Assembly (NCBI GenBank): GCA_028277885.1
Contig: JANQFK010000022.1
Location: 240,052-304,051, forward strand
Reading direction: 5' to 3'
DNA length: 64,000 nucleotides
Source of the DNA: Myxococcota bacterium
GTDB taxonomy: Bacteria > Myxococcota_A > UBA9160 > UBA6930
The translations under genes and the position numbers were made by a program. Under the pieces are notes generated by a model. It was not told the origin of the DNA, did no database searches, and was given only the letters and a program-made list of their open reading frames with translations. This document shows, one piece after another, positions 1-8,257 of the stretch; position 1 is the stretch's first letter; each line of letters starts with the position of its first letter.

Positions 1-882
1 CACCTGGATGCGCCGCTCAACCACGCCCACTCCGTGCACCTGCTGCGGCTGGCACGCTTCGCGAGGCGCCACATCACCGTGGCGCTCACGGGAGAGGGCT
101 CGGACGAGCTCTTCGGCGGCTACCCGCGCTACCGGCTCTTCCTGATGGGGCGCTGGCTGCGCCTCGCGCCGGCGTCGCTCACCCGCGGCCTGGCCCGGGC
201 GCTGCGGGGGCGGCGGCGCCTCGCCCGGCTCCTCGAGGCGGCCGACCCGGACGTCGACCGCGCCATCGCGCTCAACGCGGCCTTCGTGCCGACCGCGACC
301 GCGGCCGCCCTGGCGGGGCTCGCGGAGCCCGACGCGCTGCTCGCCCCGCGGCGCGGGATCCTCGCCGGCTGCCGGGCGCGGGGGCTCGACGACCACCAGA
401 GCCTCTCGGAGCTCGAGCGCCGCACCTACCTGGTGTCGCTGCTGCAGCGCATGGACCGCATGACCATGGCGGCGGGGCTCGAGGCGCGGGTGCCGCTGCT
501 CGACGAGTCCATGCTCGCCTTCGCGGCGGCGCTGCCCCGGCGCGAGAAGCTCGACCTGCGCGAGTCGAAGAAGCCGATGCGGCGCGCGGCGGAGCGGCGC
601 TTCGGGCGCGAGCACGCGCGGGCGCCGAAGTTCGGCTTCGGCGTCCCGATCGACGACTGGCTGGCGCCGGACGGCGTGCTGGGGCCGCTCCTCGCCCGCC
701 TGCTCGGCGAGCGCGAGACCCGCGAGCGCGGCTGGCTCGACGTCGGGCTGGCGGGCCGGCTGCTGGCCGAGCACCAGGGCGGGGCGGCCGACCACACCGA
801 GGCGCTGTGGGGCGTGCTGAACCTCGAGCTCTACGCCCGGGTCTGCGTCGAGGGACGCGGCGCCGAGGCGGTGGCGTCCTGA
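1..882 (+). CDS. Asparagine synthase-type amidotransferase, 3' part (EPS locus)
   Basis: The reading frame is open from base 1, so the gene starts upstream of the window; 293 residues are visible. They form the C-terminal synthetase domain of class II glutamine amidotransferases: the GEGSDELFGGYPRY motif near residue 30, and later RMDRMT and EARVPLLDE, which line the ATP and substrate site. The N-terminal glutaminase domain and the SGGxDS ATP loop lie outside. In exosortase-linked EPS loci this enzyme is thought to amidate a sugar or peptide component. Its stop overlaps the next start by one base (TGATG), so the genes are probably translationally coupled. Confidence 0.88.
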   Translation, partial: HLDAPLNHAHSVHLLRLARFARRHITVALTGEGSDELFGGYPRYRLFLMGRWLRLAPASLTRGLARALRGRRRLARLLEAADPDVDRAIALNAAFVPTATAAALAGLAEPDALLAPRRGILAGCRARGLDDHQSLSELERRTYLVSLLQRMDRMTMAAGLEARVPLLDESMLAFAAALPRREKLDLRESKKPMRRAAERRFGREHARAPKFGFGVPIDDWLAPDGVLGPLLARLLGERETRERGWLDVGLAGRLLAEHQGGAADHTEALWGVLNLELYARVCVEGRGAEAVAS

Positions 883-2189
883 TGTCCGCCGTCTCCGCCA
901 CCCTCGAGGGTCCCTCGGAGCAGGCGCCCGCCCGGCCCGCCGGCGGCACCGCGGCGCCGCGCTGGGCGTTCTGGCTGCTGGTCCTGTTCCTCGTCCTCGA
1001 GTACGCGCGACCGCCGGTGGTGGTGCAGTTCAAGCTGCAGATGCTGATCGTGCTGCTGCTGCCCCTGGCCTGGCTGCGATCCGGCAACCGGCGTCCCCAC
1101 CCGATCCTGCTGCTCCAGGCCGCCTTCCTGTTCTGGTGCATGAAGGCGATCCCCTTCGCGAGCAACTACTACGCGGTCTACTACGTGTCGCGGATCCTGT
1201 TCGCGAACGTCGCCATCGCGCTCGCGCTCTCCTGGGTCGGCAGCGAGCGCATCCGGCTGCGCCCGCTGATCTGGGTCTGGCTCGGCGTGATGACCTACCA
1301 GGCGCTCTGGGCCGTGACCCACGGCGGCCGCGGGACCGGCGGCTTCCTGGGCGACGAGAACGACCTCGCGCTGGCCTGCAACACCGCCTTCGCCTTCGCG
1401 TTCGCGGGCTTCGTCTCGCTGCGGGGACGCGTGCGCTGGATCTCCGCCGCCGTCGGGCTGGTGCTCGTTGTGGGCGTGGTGGCGAGCTTCTCCCGGGGCG
1501 GCTTCGTCGGCCTCGCGGCGCTCAGCGCCTACCTGTGGTGGACGGCGCCCCACAAGCTCCGCAACCTGGGGATCGCGCTCGCCGGGGCGCTGGCGCTGCT
1601 CGCCGTGGCCCCCCAGGACTACCTGGACGAGATCCAGACCATCACCGACACCGACCGCGGCACCGCCCAGGGCCGGCGCTTCCTGTGGACCGCGGCCTTC
1701 AACATGTGGACCTCCCATCCCATCGCCGGGGTCGGCGGCGGGAACGTGGCGTTCCTGGTGGGCAGCTACCAGCCCACCGAGGGCTTCGACGGCCGCGAGT
1801 ACGTGGAGCGCAACTGGAGCGGCACCACGGTGCACTCGCTCTTCTTCGAGCTGCTCGCCGAGCAGGGCCTGGTGGGCGTGGTGCTGTTCGGCGCCATCGC
1901 GTGGCTCCACCTGAGCAACGTGCGACGCACGCGCCGGCGCGTCCGCGAGGCGCCGGGCGTCCCAATCGACGTGAAGCACGACGCCGACTTCCTCGGCGTC
2001 GGGCTGGCCGGTGCCGTGGTGGGCTACCTGGCCACGGGCATGTTCCTGTCCGTGCTCTACTACCCGTACCTCTGGTACTTCAGCGGGCTCGGGGTGGCGT
2101 ACGGCGTGGTGATGGAGCGCGAGATCGCCCGGGCCCGGGCCGCGGGCGGAGCCGGCGCGGCCGGGGACGAGGCCGCCGCGGAGGCATGA
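882..2189 (+). CDS. O-antigen ligase/polymerase-like membrane protein (Wzy_C type)
   Basis: A 435-residue polytopic inner-membrane protein with about ten hydrophobic segments. The motif ASFSRGG near residue 205, followed by a large periplasmic loop containing HPIAGVGGGN and a conserved His in TTVHSLFFELLAEQG, is typical of the Wzy_C/O-antigen ligase superfamily, in a form resembling the exosortase-associated 'O-glycosylation ligase' proteins. It probably transfers or polymerises undecaprenol-linked glycan at the periplasmic face. The start at 882 was chosen because its ATG overlaps the upstream stop; an upstream in-frame extension is Arg-rich and not membrane-like. It overlaps the downstream gene by 4 bp. 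Confidence 0.85.
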   Translation: MSAVSATLEGPSEQAPARPAGGTAAPRWAFWLLVLFLVLEYARPPVVVQFKLQMLIVLLLPLAWLRSGNRRPHPILLLQAAFLFWCMKAIPFASNYYAVYYVSRILFANVAIALALSWVGSERIRLRPLIWVWLGVMTYQALWAVTHGGRGTGGFLGDENDLALACNTAFAFAFAGFVSLRGRVRWISAAVGLVLVVGVVASFSRGGFVGLAALSAYLWWTAPHKLRNLGIALAGALALLAVAPQDYLDEIQTITDTDRGTAQGRRFLWTAAFNMWTSHPIAGVGGGNVAFLVGSYQPTEGFDGREYVERNWSGTTVHSLFFELLAEQGLVGVVLFGAIAWLHLSNVRRTRRRVREAPGVPIDVKHDADFLGVGLAGAVVGYLATGMFLSVLYYPYLWYFSGLGVAYGVVMEREIARARAAGGAGAAGDEAAAEA

Positions 2190-3397
2190 AGCTCCTCGTC
2201 ACCGACGCCGACGAGCGCGCCGCCCTGGCCCTGACGCGCTCCCTCGGCCGCAGGGACGAGGTGCACGTGGCCGGCGCGGGCGAGCGCTCCCTCGCGGGTC
2301 GCTCGCGACGGGCGGCCGCCCATCACCGCGTGCCCTCGCCCCTCGCCGAGCCCGGCCGGTTCGCCGAGGCGGTGGCCGGGCTGTGCGGACGCCACGCCCT
2401 CGACGCCGTGGTGCCCGTGAGCGACGCCGCCGTGGAGGCGCTGCTGCCGGCCCGTGCCGCCCTGGCGCCGGCGCGCCTCGCCGCCCCGGAGCCCGAGGCC
2501 TGGGCCCGGCTCGGCGACAAGGGCGAGACCGCGGAGCTCGCGCGGCGCGCCGGGCTCGACGTGCCCGAGAGCCGCACCGTGGCGAGCCTCGACGAGGCGC
2601 GTGGGGCCGCCGCGGAGCTGGGCTTCCCGGTGTTCCTGAAGACGCGCCGGTCCCTGGTGCGCGCCGGTGCGGGGGGCTCCCGGCGTCCGCCGGTGCTGCG
2701 CATCGACGCGGCCCCGGCCCTCGAGGCAGCGTGGCCCGGCGACGGGACCCCGTGCCTCCTGCAGCAGGCCGTGGGGGGCCACGGCGTCGGCGTCTTCGTG
2801 CTGCGCTGGGCGGGGCGGACCCGCGCGGCCTTCGCCCACCGCCGGCTGCGGGAGAAGCCGCCGGCCGGGGGCGCCAGCGTGCTGCGCGAGAGCGTCGCGC
2901 TGGATCCGGGCCTGCTCGCGCGGGTCGAGGCGGTGCTCGAGCAGGTGGAGCACCGGGGCATCGCCATGGCGGAGCTGCGCCGGGACGGCGAGCGCTGCTG
3001 GCTGATCGAGTTCAACGCGCGTCCCTGGGGCTCGCTCCAGCTGGCCGTGGACGCCGGCCTCGACATCCCGCGGCTCTGGATCGACGCGCTGGCCGGACGC
3101 CCGCTCGAGGAGCCGCCCGGCTACCGGCCCGGCGTGCGCTCCCGCTGGCTCCTCGGGGAGCTCGACCACGCCCTCGCCCTGGCGCGGGGCGCCACGGACA
3201 CCGCGGGACGCAGCGGCCTCGGCGCCGCGCTCTCCGTCCTGCTGCGGCCCGTCGGCGGCCCCTGCCGCTGGGAGGTGCTGCGCCGCGAGGATCCCGCGCC
3301 CTTCGCCCACGAGGCGCGCGCCTGGCTACGGGCCCTGGCGGAGAACCGGCGCAGCCGCGCGGCGCCGGGCCGGCCGGCGGAGCGCCCGGTCCTCTAG
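2186..3397 (+). CDS. ATP-grasp domain protein
   Basis: 403 residues. The N-terminus (MKLLVTDADERAALALTRSL) resembles the pre-ATP-grasp fold. The central part has the ATP-grasp pattern: Lys in GDKGETAELA, FPVFLKTRR near residue 150, and the metal-binding end ELRRDGERCWLIEFNARPWG near residue 275. Such enzymes ligate a carboxylate to an amine; the substrate cannot be told from sequence, but third place in an EPS operon suggests a glycan or precursor modification. The start ATG overlaps the upstream stop (ATGA). The stop overlaps convergently with the stop of the minus-strand operon at 3394. Confidence 0.8.
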   Translation: MKLLVTDADERAALALTRSLGRRDEVHVAGAGERSLAGRSRRAAAHHRVPSPLAEPGRFAEAVAGLCGRHALDAVVPVSDAAVEALLPARAALAPARLAAPEPEAWARLGDKGETAELARRAGLDVPESRTVASLDEARGAAAELGFPVFLKTRRSLVRAGAGGSRRPPVLRIDAAPALEAAWPGDGTPCLLQQAVGGHGVGVFVLRWAGRTRAAFAHRRLREKPPAGGASVLRESVALDPGLLARVEAVLEQVEHRGIAMAELRRDGERCWLIEFNARPWGSLQLAVDAGLDIPRLWIDALAGRPLEEPPGYRPGVRSRWLLGELDHALALARGATDTAGRSGLGAALSVLLRPVGGPCRWEVLRREDPAPFAHEARAWLRALAENRRSRAAPGRPAERPVL

Positions 3398-4881
3398 CGC
3401 GGCGCGACGACGTCGGCGAGGTCGGGCGTCCCCTCGGCGGTCACGACCTCGAGGATCGCGCGGCCGAGGTCCCCCGCCGTGGTGGGACGCCCGGGGAGCG
3501 CGGCGCCGCGCACCGCGGCGGCGAGCCCGGCGCGGGCCGGCTCGTGGCGCACCGCCACGACCACGCTGCGGTCGGCGACCTGGAGCGTGTCGAGCTCCGC
3601 GAGGAGCTGCTCCACCGCCGCCGCCACGGCGTCGGGCGCCGGCATGGCGTCGGCGACGCGCGCGTCGAAGACCAGCGCGAAGGGACGCGGCGCGCCGGAG
3701 ACCCGCCAGCGCAGCAGCCAGGCCCGGGCCGAGTCGGCGAGCTCCTGGGGGGTGCGATGGGGACGCGCGAGGTCGAGGCGCTCGAGCAGCGGAGCGCCCG
3801 CCCGGCGGAGCAGGGCGGCCCCCGCGAGAGCCGGCGAGGTCTCGGCCAGGAGCGCCGCCGGGCCGGGCCGGCGATCCACGTGCTCGGCCCCGACCGCGTG
3901 GGCGCCGAGGCGCGGGTCGGCGACCAGTGCGGCGGTCTCCCAGCCGCGGGCGGCCAGGGAGACGGCGAGGGGCGGCTCGCGTCCGGGCGCCAGCAGCGAG
4001 CGCTCGCCCCGGCCCTCGGGGTCCAGCACCTCGAGCCGCACGCCGGCTCCGGCGGCGAGATCCCAGGCGGCCTCGGAGCCGCGCGGGGCGTCGGGCCCGG
4101 CGGGCGGCATCACGACCAGCACGAGGCAGCGCCGGTCGGGCAGGGGAGCCGACTCGTCGCTCAGCAGCCAGGGCGTGAGCCAGGGCGCGAGTGCCACCGC
4201 GGCGATGGCGAGCCACGTCCAGGCCACGGCGCGGGCGAAGCGCGGACCGCCCGGCGCCCGACCACCCAGCGGCGAGGCGCCCGAGCGGATGGCCAGGGCG
4301 AGACCGATGGCGACCACGAGCGCTGCGACCACCAGGCCCGGCACGGCGCGGCGCGGCTCGAGGGGCGCCAGGCGCACCGCCTCGGAGAGCGCGATCAGTG
4401 CGGCGACCCCGGTCCACAGCAACGGGCCCCAGACCGCGCGGCCCGCCCTCTCGAGGTGACCGCCCATCACCGAGGCGAGGAACCCACCCCCCACCGCGAG
4501 GCCCGCCCCCACCGCGATGGTGAGGCCGGCCAGCCAGCCGCCGCCCTCGGCGCCGAGCTCCGGGAGCAGCGGCGCGATGGCGGTGAGGGCCAGGAGCGGC
4601 GCCAGCATCCAGCCCGCCAGCTCCGAGTGCGACGGGCGGCGTCCCAGCCCGCGCAGCACGACATCGATCGCGACGGCGAGGGTCGCCACGGCGAGGGCGT
4701 CGGCGGCCGCGATCGCGAAGGCGACCCGCGGCGGCAGCACCAGCCCCGAGAGGCGCGGGGCCAGGATCTCGCCCAGCCCGAAGAGCGATCCCGCGAGGAG
4801 GCCGCCCCAGAGCCAGGTGCGCCCCTCGGGCCGCGGGGGCAGCAGGAAGGCTCCGGCCGGGGCGGGCCCGGCAGGGCTCAT
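3394..4881 (-). CDS. Polytopic membrane protein with degenerate alkaline-phosphatase-like C-terminus
   Basis: 495 residues. About eight hydrophobic segments fill the first 260 residues. The soluble C-terminal half ends in a pattern resembling the core of sulfatases/phosphotransferases (DALVIxxxH-like AVRHEPA, then GDLGRAILEVV), but the Asp-His and Asp/Thr metal ligands of that superfamily are not evident, so enzymatic activity is doubtful. It is last in the minus-strand EPS operon, overlapping the HTH gene by 4 bp (ATGA), which fixes the start at 4881. Function unknown; a membrane role in EPS assembly is inferred only from position. Confidence 0.7.
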   Translation of the reverse strand: MSPAGPAPAGAFLLPPRPEGRTWLWGGLLAGSLFGLGEILAPRLSGLVLPPRVAFAIAAADALAVATLAVAIDVVLRGLGRRPSHSELAGWMLAPLLALTAIAPLLPELGAEGGGWLAGLTIAVGAGLAVGGGFLASVMGGHLERAGRAVWGPLLWTGVAALIALSEAVRLAPLEPRRAVPGLVVAALVVAIGLALAIRSGASPLGGRAPGGPRFARAVAWTWLAIAAVALAPWLTPWLLSDESAPLPDRRCLVLVVMPPAGPDAPRGSEAAWDLAAGAGVRLEVLDPEGRGERSLLAPGREPPLAVSLAARGWETAALVADPRLGAHAVGAEHVDRRPGPAALLAETSPALAGAALLRRAGAPLLERLDLARPHRTPQELADSARAWLLRWRVSGAPRPFALVFDARVADAMPAPDAVAAAVEQLLAELDTLQVADRSVVVAVRHEPARAGLAAAVRGAALPGRPTTAGDLGRAILEVVTAEGTPDLADVVAPR

Positions 4882-5117
4882 TCCCGGGGCGCCGCTCGCT
4901 GGGGCTCCGCGGCCGAATCGACCGGCACCGCGCCCACCCGGTTGCCGTCGAGCCAGGCGAGGACCTCGCTGCGCCGGAAGCGCAGGGCGCCGTTGCGCCC
5001 CTCGCCGATCCGGTAGGCGGGAAGCCCGCCGCTGCGCACGAGCTCCCACAGCTTGGTGCGGCCGATCTGGAGGAGCTCGAGCACCTGGGCCGTCGTGAGG
5101 ACCTCCGAATCAGCCAC
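4878..5117 (-). CDS. Small helix-turn-helix (excisionase/MerR-type) protein
   Basis: 79 residues, GTG start overlapping the end of the autokinase gene by 8 bp. Residues 6-56 match the HTH_17/excisionase fold: LTTAQVLELLQIGRTKLWEL, then GLPAYRIG and LRFRRSEVLAWLDGN, the winged-helix arrangement that places an Arg/Lys-rich wing against DNA. Proteins of this kind are often excisionases of mobile elements, but here it lies inside an EPS operon, translationally coupled on both sides, so a regulatory role in EPS expression is more likely. Confidence 0.82.
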   Translation of the reverse strand: MADSEVLTTAQVLELLQIGRTKLWELVRSGGLPAYRIGEGRNGALRFRRSEVLAWLDGNRVGAVPVDSAAEPQRAAPRE

Positions 5118-7248
5118 GGTCGTTCCTCCCGTCGCCGGAGTCCTCGCCGTAGGCGTAGCGGGAGTACGCGTCGTAGTAGTAGTACCGCTGGAAGGAGCCG
5201 GCGCTCACCTCGTTGAACACGACGCCGGCGACGTCGCGCATCGACTGCATGGAGCGGATCACCGCATCCCGCGGCGTGGCGTCGGCGCGCACCACGAACA
5301 GCACCATGTCGGCGAGCTTCTTCAGCAGCTTGGTGTCCACCACCGGCAGCAGCGGCGGCGAGTCGATGAAGATCACGTCGTAGTGCTTCTTGGCCTCCTC
5401 GATCAGGTCGATGAAGCGCTGGCTGGTGAGGAGCGCCAGGGGGTTGCGCACCGAGGGACCGGCGGGCAGCACCGTGAGCCGCGGGATCTTCGAGTTGATC
5501 GCGCACTCGCGCAGGCCGCGCTCGCCCTGGAGCACGTTGGAGAGCCCCTGCTTGCGGCTGATCCGCACCAGGCGGTGGGCCGTGGGGCGGCGCAGGTCGG
5601 CGTCGATCAGCAGCACCCGCTTGTTGAGGTCGCAGGCGAAGGTGAGCGCCAGGTTCATGGTCGAGAGCGACTTGCCGTCGCCCCGCGCCGCGCTCGTCAC
5701 CAGCACCACCTGGCGGTTCGGGTCCTCGAGGAACACCGGCGCGAAGCCGCGGTACTGCTCCGCCGGCGCCGACTCCGAGGCGGTGTAGACCACGAGGCGC
5801 GGGTCCACCTCGCCCGTGGGGTCCTCCTCGAAGATGCGGTCGTTGTCGATGCGCGGGATCGAGGCCACCACCGGCAGGCCGATGGCGCGGGTGAGCCGCT
5901 CCACCGAGCGGAAGGCCGGGTTGCGGAACTCCTGGACCCCGATCAGCCCGCCCACCACGAGCAGCCCGAGGCCGAGGCCGGCGGGCAGCAGCAGGCGCAG
6001 GTCCGGGAAGGACGGAGCCCGGGGCACCCGGGCCGGGCGCAGCACCTTGAAGCGCTCGCCCTTCTGGGCGAGCTCCAGGTTGCGCGCGATGGCGGCCTCG
6101 TACTTCTTGGTCAGCAGGGTCTGGTAGGTGGTGACCAGGTTCTCGTAGTCGCGGGTGAGGGTGGCGAGCTCCTGCTCGCGCTCGGGGGTCACCTCCACGC
6201 GGCGCTGCAGGTCCGCCAGCTGGGAGCGCAGGTTGTTCTCCTGGCGCTTGCGCCGGGTCATCTCCACCTGGGCCTCGTTGATCTCGCGCTGGATGCCGAG
6301 GGCCAGGGGGTTCGAGGCGTCGATGCGCCCGCCGCCGCGCGGGGCGCCCTGGAGCTGGGCGCGCAGCCGCTCCACCTCGCCGTGGAGCCGCCGCACGTTG
6401 GGATGCTCGTCGGTATAGACGCGCTGGGCGGCGATGAGCTCGCGCTCGGCGTCGGCGAGGGCCGCGCCCAGGCCCGTCGGCGTGCCGACGCCGAGGCTGC
6501 TGGCCTCGAGCTGGCGCCGCAGCAGCGCGATGCGCTGGGCCACGGCCTCCTGGGCCTCGAGGTTCGCCGAGAGCTCCAGGCTGGTGCGGTCGAGGGCGCG
6601 CAGGTTGGCCTCGAGCTGGTCGGGCAGGGCGCCCATGCGCTCGGAGCGGAACTGGCGCATGCGCTCCTCGGCGGTGGCGACCTCGGTGCGCAGCCGGTCG
6701 AGCTCGCGGTCGAGGAACTCGGCGGTCTCGGTGGCCTTGCGGGTGCGGTCCTTCAGGTTCTCGGCGATGAACAGGCTCGCCATCTCGCGGGCCACGTCGG
6801 CCACCATCTGCGGATCGCCGCCGCTGTAGCCCACCTCGAAGATCGCGGCGTCCTCGGGCCGGCGCGCGCGCACGTCGACGTCGAGGCGGTAGCGGATCTT
6901 GTTCATCAGCTCCTCGCGACCCAGCGCGCCCGACGGGTCGAGCCGCTCGGAGCCGATCTTGTCGATCAGGTCGTTCAGGTTCGCGTAGCTGGTGACCCGC
7001 TCCTGGAGGGTGTGGAGGCGGCGCTCGACCCCGACGGCCACGATGGGACGCACGATGTTGGTCGGCAGGTCCTGAGGCTCCACCAGGATCGTGGTGGTGG
7101 CCTTGTAGGTCGGCGGGAGCAGCAGGTAGACGGCCGCCCCGAGGGCCAGGCCCGCCGCTGCTCCCAGCACGATCCACCACTTGCGTCGCTCGAGGATCTC
7201 GACGACGTCTTCCAGCTCGATTCCGCTGGTCCCCGGCTCATCGGACAT
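5110..7248 (-). CDS. Wzc/GumC-type chain-length determinant fused to tyrosine autokinase
   Basis: 712 residues. A Wzz-type N-terminus with a membrane segment near 28-52 (WWIVLGAAAGLALGAAVYLL), a long periplasmic coiled-coil region to about 410 with a GNVR-like end, a second membrane segment near 425-447, and a cytoplasmic BY-kinase domain: Walker A SAARGDGKS (~525), Walker A' LLIDADLRRP (~545) and Walker B-like FIDSPPLL (~615). The C-terminus is a tyrosine cluster (YYYYDAYSRYAY), the autophosphorylation site of this family. It controls EPS polymerisation and export with the Wza-like protein encoded at 10675. In many exosortase loci these domains are separate proteins; here they are fused. Confidence 0.92.
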   Translation of the reverse strand: MSDEPGTSGIELEDVVEILERRKWWIVLGAAAGLALGAAVYLLLPPTYKATTTILVEPQDLPTNIVRPIVAVGVERRLHTLQERVTSYANLNDLIDKIGSERLDPSGALGREELMNKIRYRLDVDVRARRPEDAAIFEVGYSGGDPQMVADVAREMASLFIAENLKDRTRKATETAEFLDRELDRLRTEVATAEERMRQFRSERMGALPDQLEANLRALDRTSLELSANLEAQEAVAQRIALLRRQLEASSLGVGTPTGLGAALADAERELIAAQRVYTDEHPNVRRLHGEVERLRAQLQGAPRGGGRIDASNPLALGIQREINEAQVEMTRRKRQENNLRSQLADLQRRVEVTPEREQELATLTRDYENLVTTYQTLLTKKYEAAIARNLELAQKGERFKVLRPARVPRAPSFPDLRLLLPAGLGLGLLVVGGLIGVQEFRNPAFRSVERLTRAIGLPVVASIPRIDNDRIFEEDPTGEVDPRLVVYTASESAPAEQYRGFAPVFLEDPNRQVVLVTSAARGDGKSLSTMNLALTFACDLNKRVLLIDADLRRPTAHRLVRISRKQGLSNVLQGERGLRECAINSKIPRLTVLPAGPSVRNPLALLTSQRFIDLIEEAKKHYDVIFIDSPPLLPVVDTKLLKKLADMVLFVVRADATPRDAVIRSMQSMRDVAGVVFNEVSAGSFQRYYYYDAYSRYAYGEDSGDGRNDRG

Positions 7249-7309
7249 GGATCCAACCTCCCGTCTCGCGTCTCACGGGGCCGCGACCCTGGCGGGTCGG
7301 CGGCCTTTC

Positions 7310-7330
7310 GGACCGGCTCGGTGCCGGTCC
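7310..7330 (-). other. Intergenic hairpin between deacetylase and autokinase genes
   Basis: A perfect 8-bp stem (GGACCGGC/GCCGGTCC) with a 5-nt loop lies in the 133-bp gap before the autokinase start. No T-run follows on either strand. It could be an attenuator or processing site setting relative expression of the two halves of the operon, or a weak terminator with a second promoter downstream. Confidence 0.4.
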
Positions 7331-7381
7331 CCCCAGCTGGGAGTGTCCGGAGCCCCGCGAAAGGTGACGAACAAGAGCGGA

Positions 7382-8257
7382 CTAGGATATCGCGAGCTTG
7401 CGCTCGGGCAGCCGGTCCGCTGCCTCCAGCTCGGCGAGGACCTCCCCCAGGGGGGCGAAGCGGTGGCGCTCGAGCAGCCGCCGCAGCCGCCCCTCGGTGC
7501 GGGAGAGGTTGTGGTAGTGGTTCACGCGCACCTTGAGGCCCACGTCCTGGCGGGGCTGGTCGGGGTCGATCTCCCAGGGATGCAGGTAGAGCACCGTGGG
7601 GGTGCCGGCGCGAACCAGCCGGCCGAACCCCCAGCGGAAGACCGGCGCCGGCAGGAAGCGCAGGTAGCCGCCCCCGGCGATGGGCAGGTTGAGCGGGCCC
7701 AGGCGCAGGGTGCTGAGCGGAAACTCGCGGATCCGGGCCCCGTCCCCGAGGTCGAGCCGCAGGGGCTCGCGCTCGAAGTCCGGGATCCCGTAGCGGTGGT
7801 GGCGCACCGGGAAGATCGAGGAGTCCCACTGGAAGCCCTCCTCGGCGAGGATGCGCAGCGCCCACAGCGACTCCCGGGTGATCGAGTAGCTGGGGGCGCG
7901 GTAGCCCTCGAGGGTGAGGCCGCAGGCATCCTCGATGGCCTCGCGGGAGCGGCGCAGGTCGGCGCGGAAGGCCTCGGGGCCCAGCTCGTAGACCAGCTCG
8001 TGCTGGTAGCCGTGGCAGGCGATCTCGTGCCCGCGCGTGGCGACCTCGCGCACCAGGCCCGGGTGCCGCTCCGCCACCCAGCCCAGCACGAAGAAGGTCG
8101 CCCGCTGACCGGTCTCGTCGAACAGGTCGAGCAGGCGCCGGGTCGCGTCGCCCACCCGCGACGGGATCGAGGGCCAGCGGTCCCGGGGAATCAGCCCGTC
8201 GAAGTTCGAGACCTGGAAGTACTCCTCCAGGTCGACGCTCAGGGCGTTGGTGGGCAC
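7382..8257 (-). CDS. XrtA-type polysaccharide deacetylase
   Basis: 291 residues, cytoplasmic as no signal peptide is seen. NodB-type motifs in order: SVDLEEYFQ (residues 7-15, metal/catalytic acids), the HGYQH metal His pair near 85, RAPSYS near 120, WDSSIFP near 143, and the LHPWE motif near 225. The compact form with a C-terminal extension (YHNLSRTEGRL) matches the exosortase-system deacetylases (TIGR03006/DUF3473 type). It should remove N-acetyl groups from EPS sugars. The GTG start directly follows the TGA of the sugar transferase gene, so the two are cotranscribed. Confidence 0.92.
   Translation of the reverse strand: MPTNALSVDLEEYFQVSNFDGLIPRDRWPSIPSRVGDATRRLLDLFDETGQRATFFVLGWVAERHPGLVREVATRGHEIACHGYQHELVYELGPEAFRADLRRSREAIEDACGLTLEGYRAPSYSITRESLWALRILAEEGFQWDSSIFPVRHHRYGIPDFEREPLRLDLGDGARIREFPLSTLRLGPLNLPIAGGGYLRFLPAPVFRWGFGRLVRAGTPTVLYLHPWEIDPDQPRQDVGLKVRVNHYHNLSRTEGRLRRLLERHRFAPLGEVLAELEAADRLPERKLAIS

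Noticed and set aside
272-1165. Long minus-strand frame opposite the amidotransferase and ligase genes
   Set aside because: Arg/Pro/Ala-rich translation typical of antisense frames in GC-rich DNA; no motif. Many similar frames across the window were left out for the same reason.
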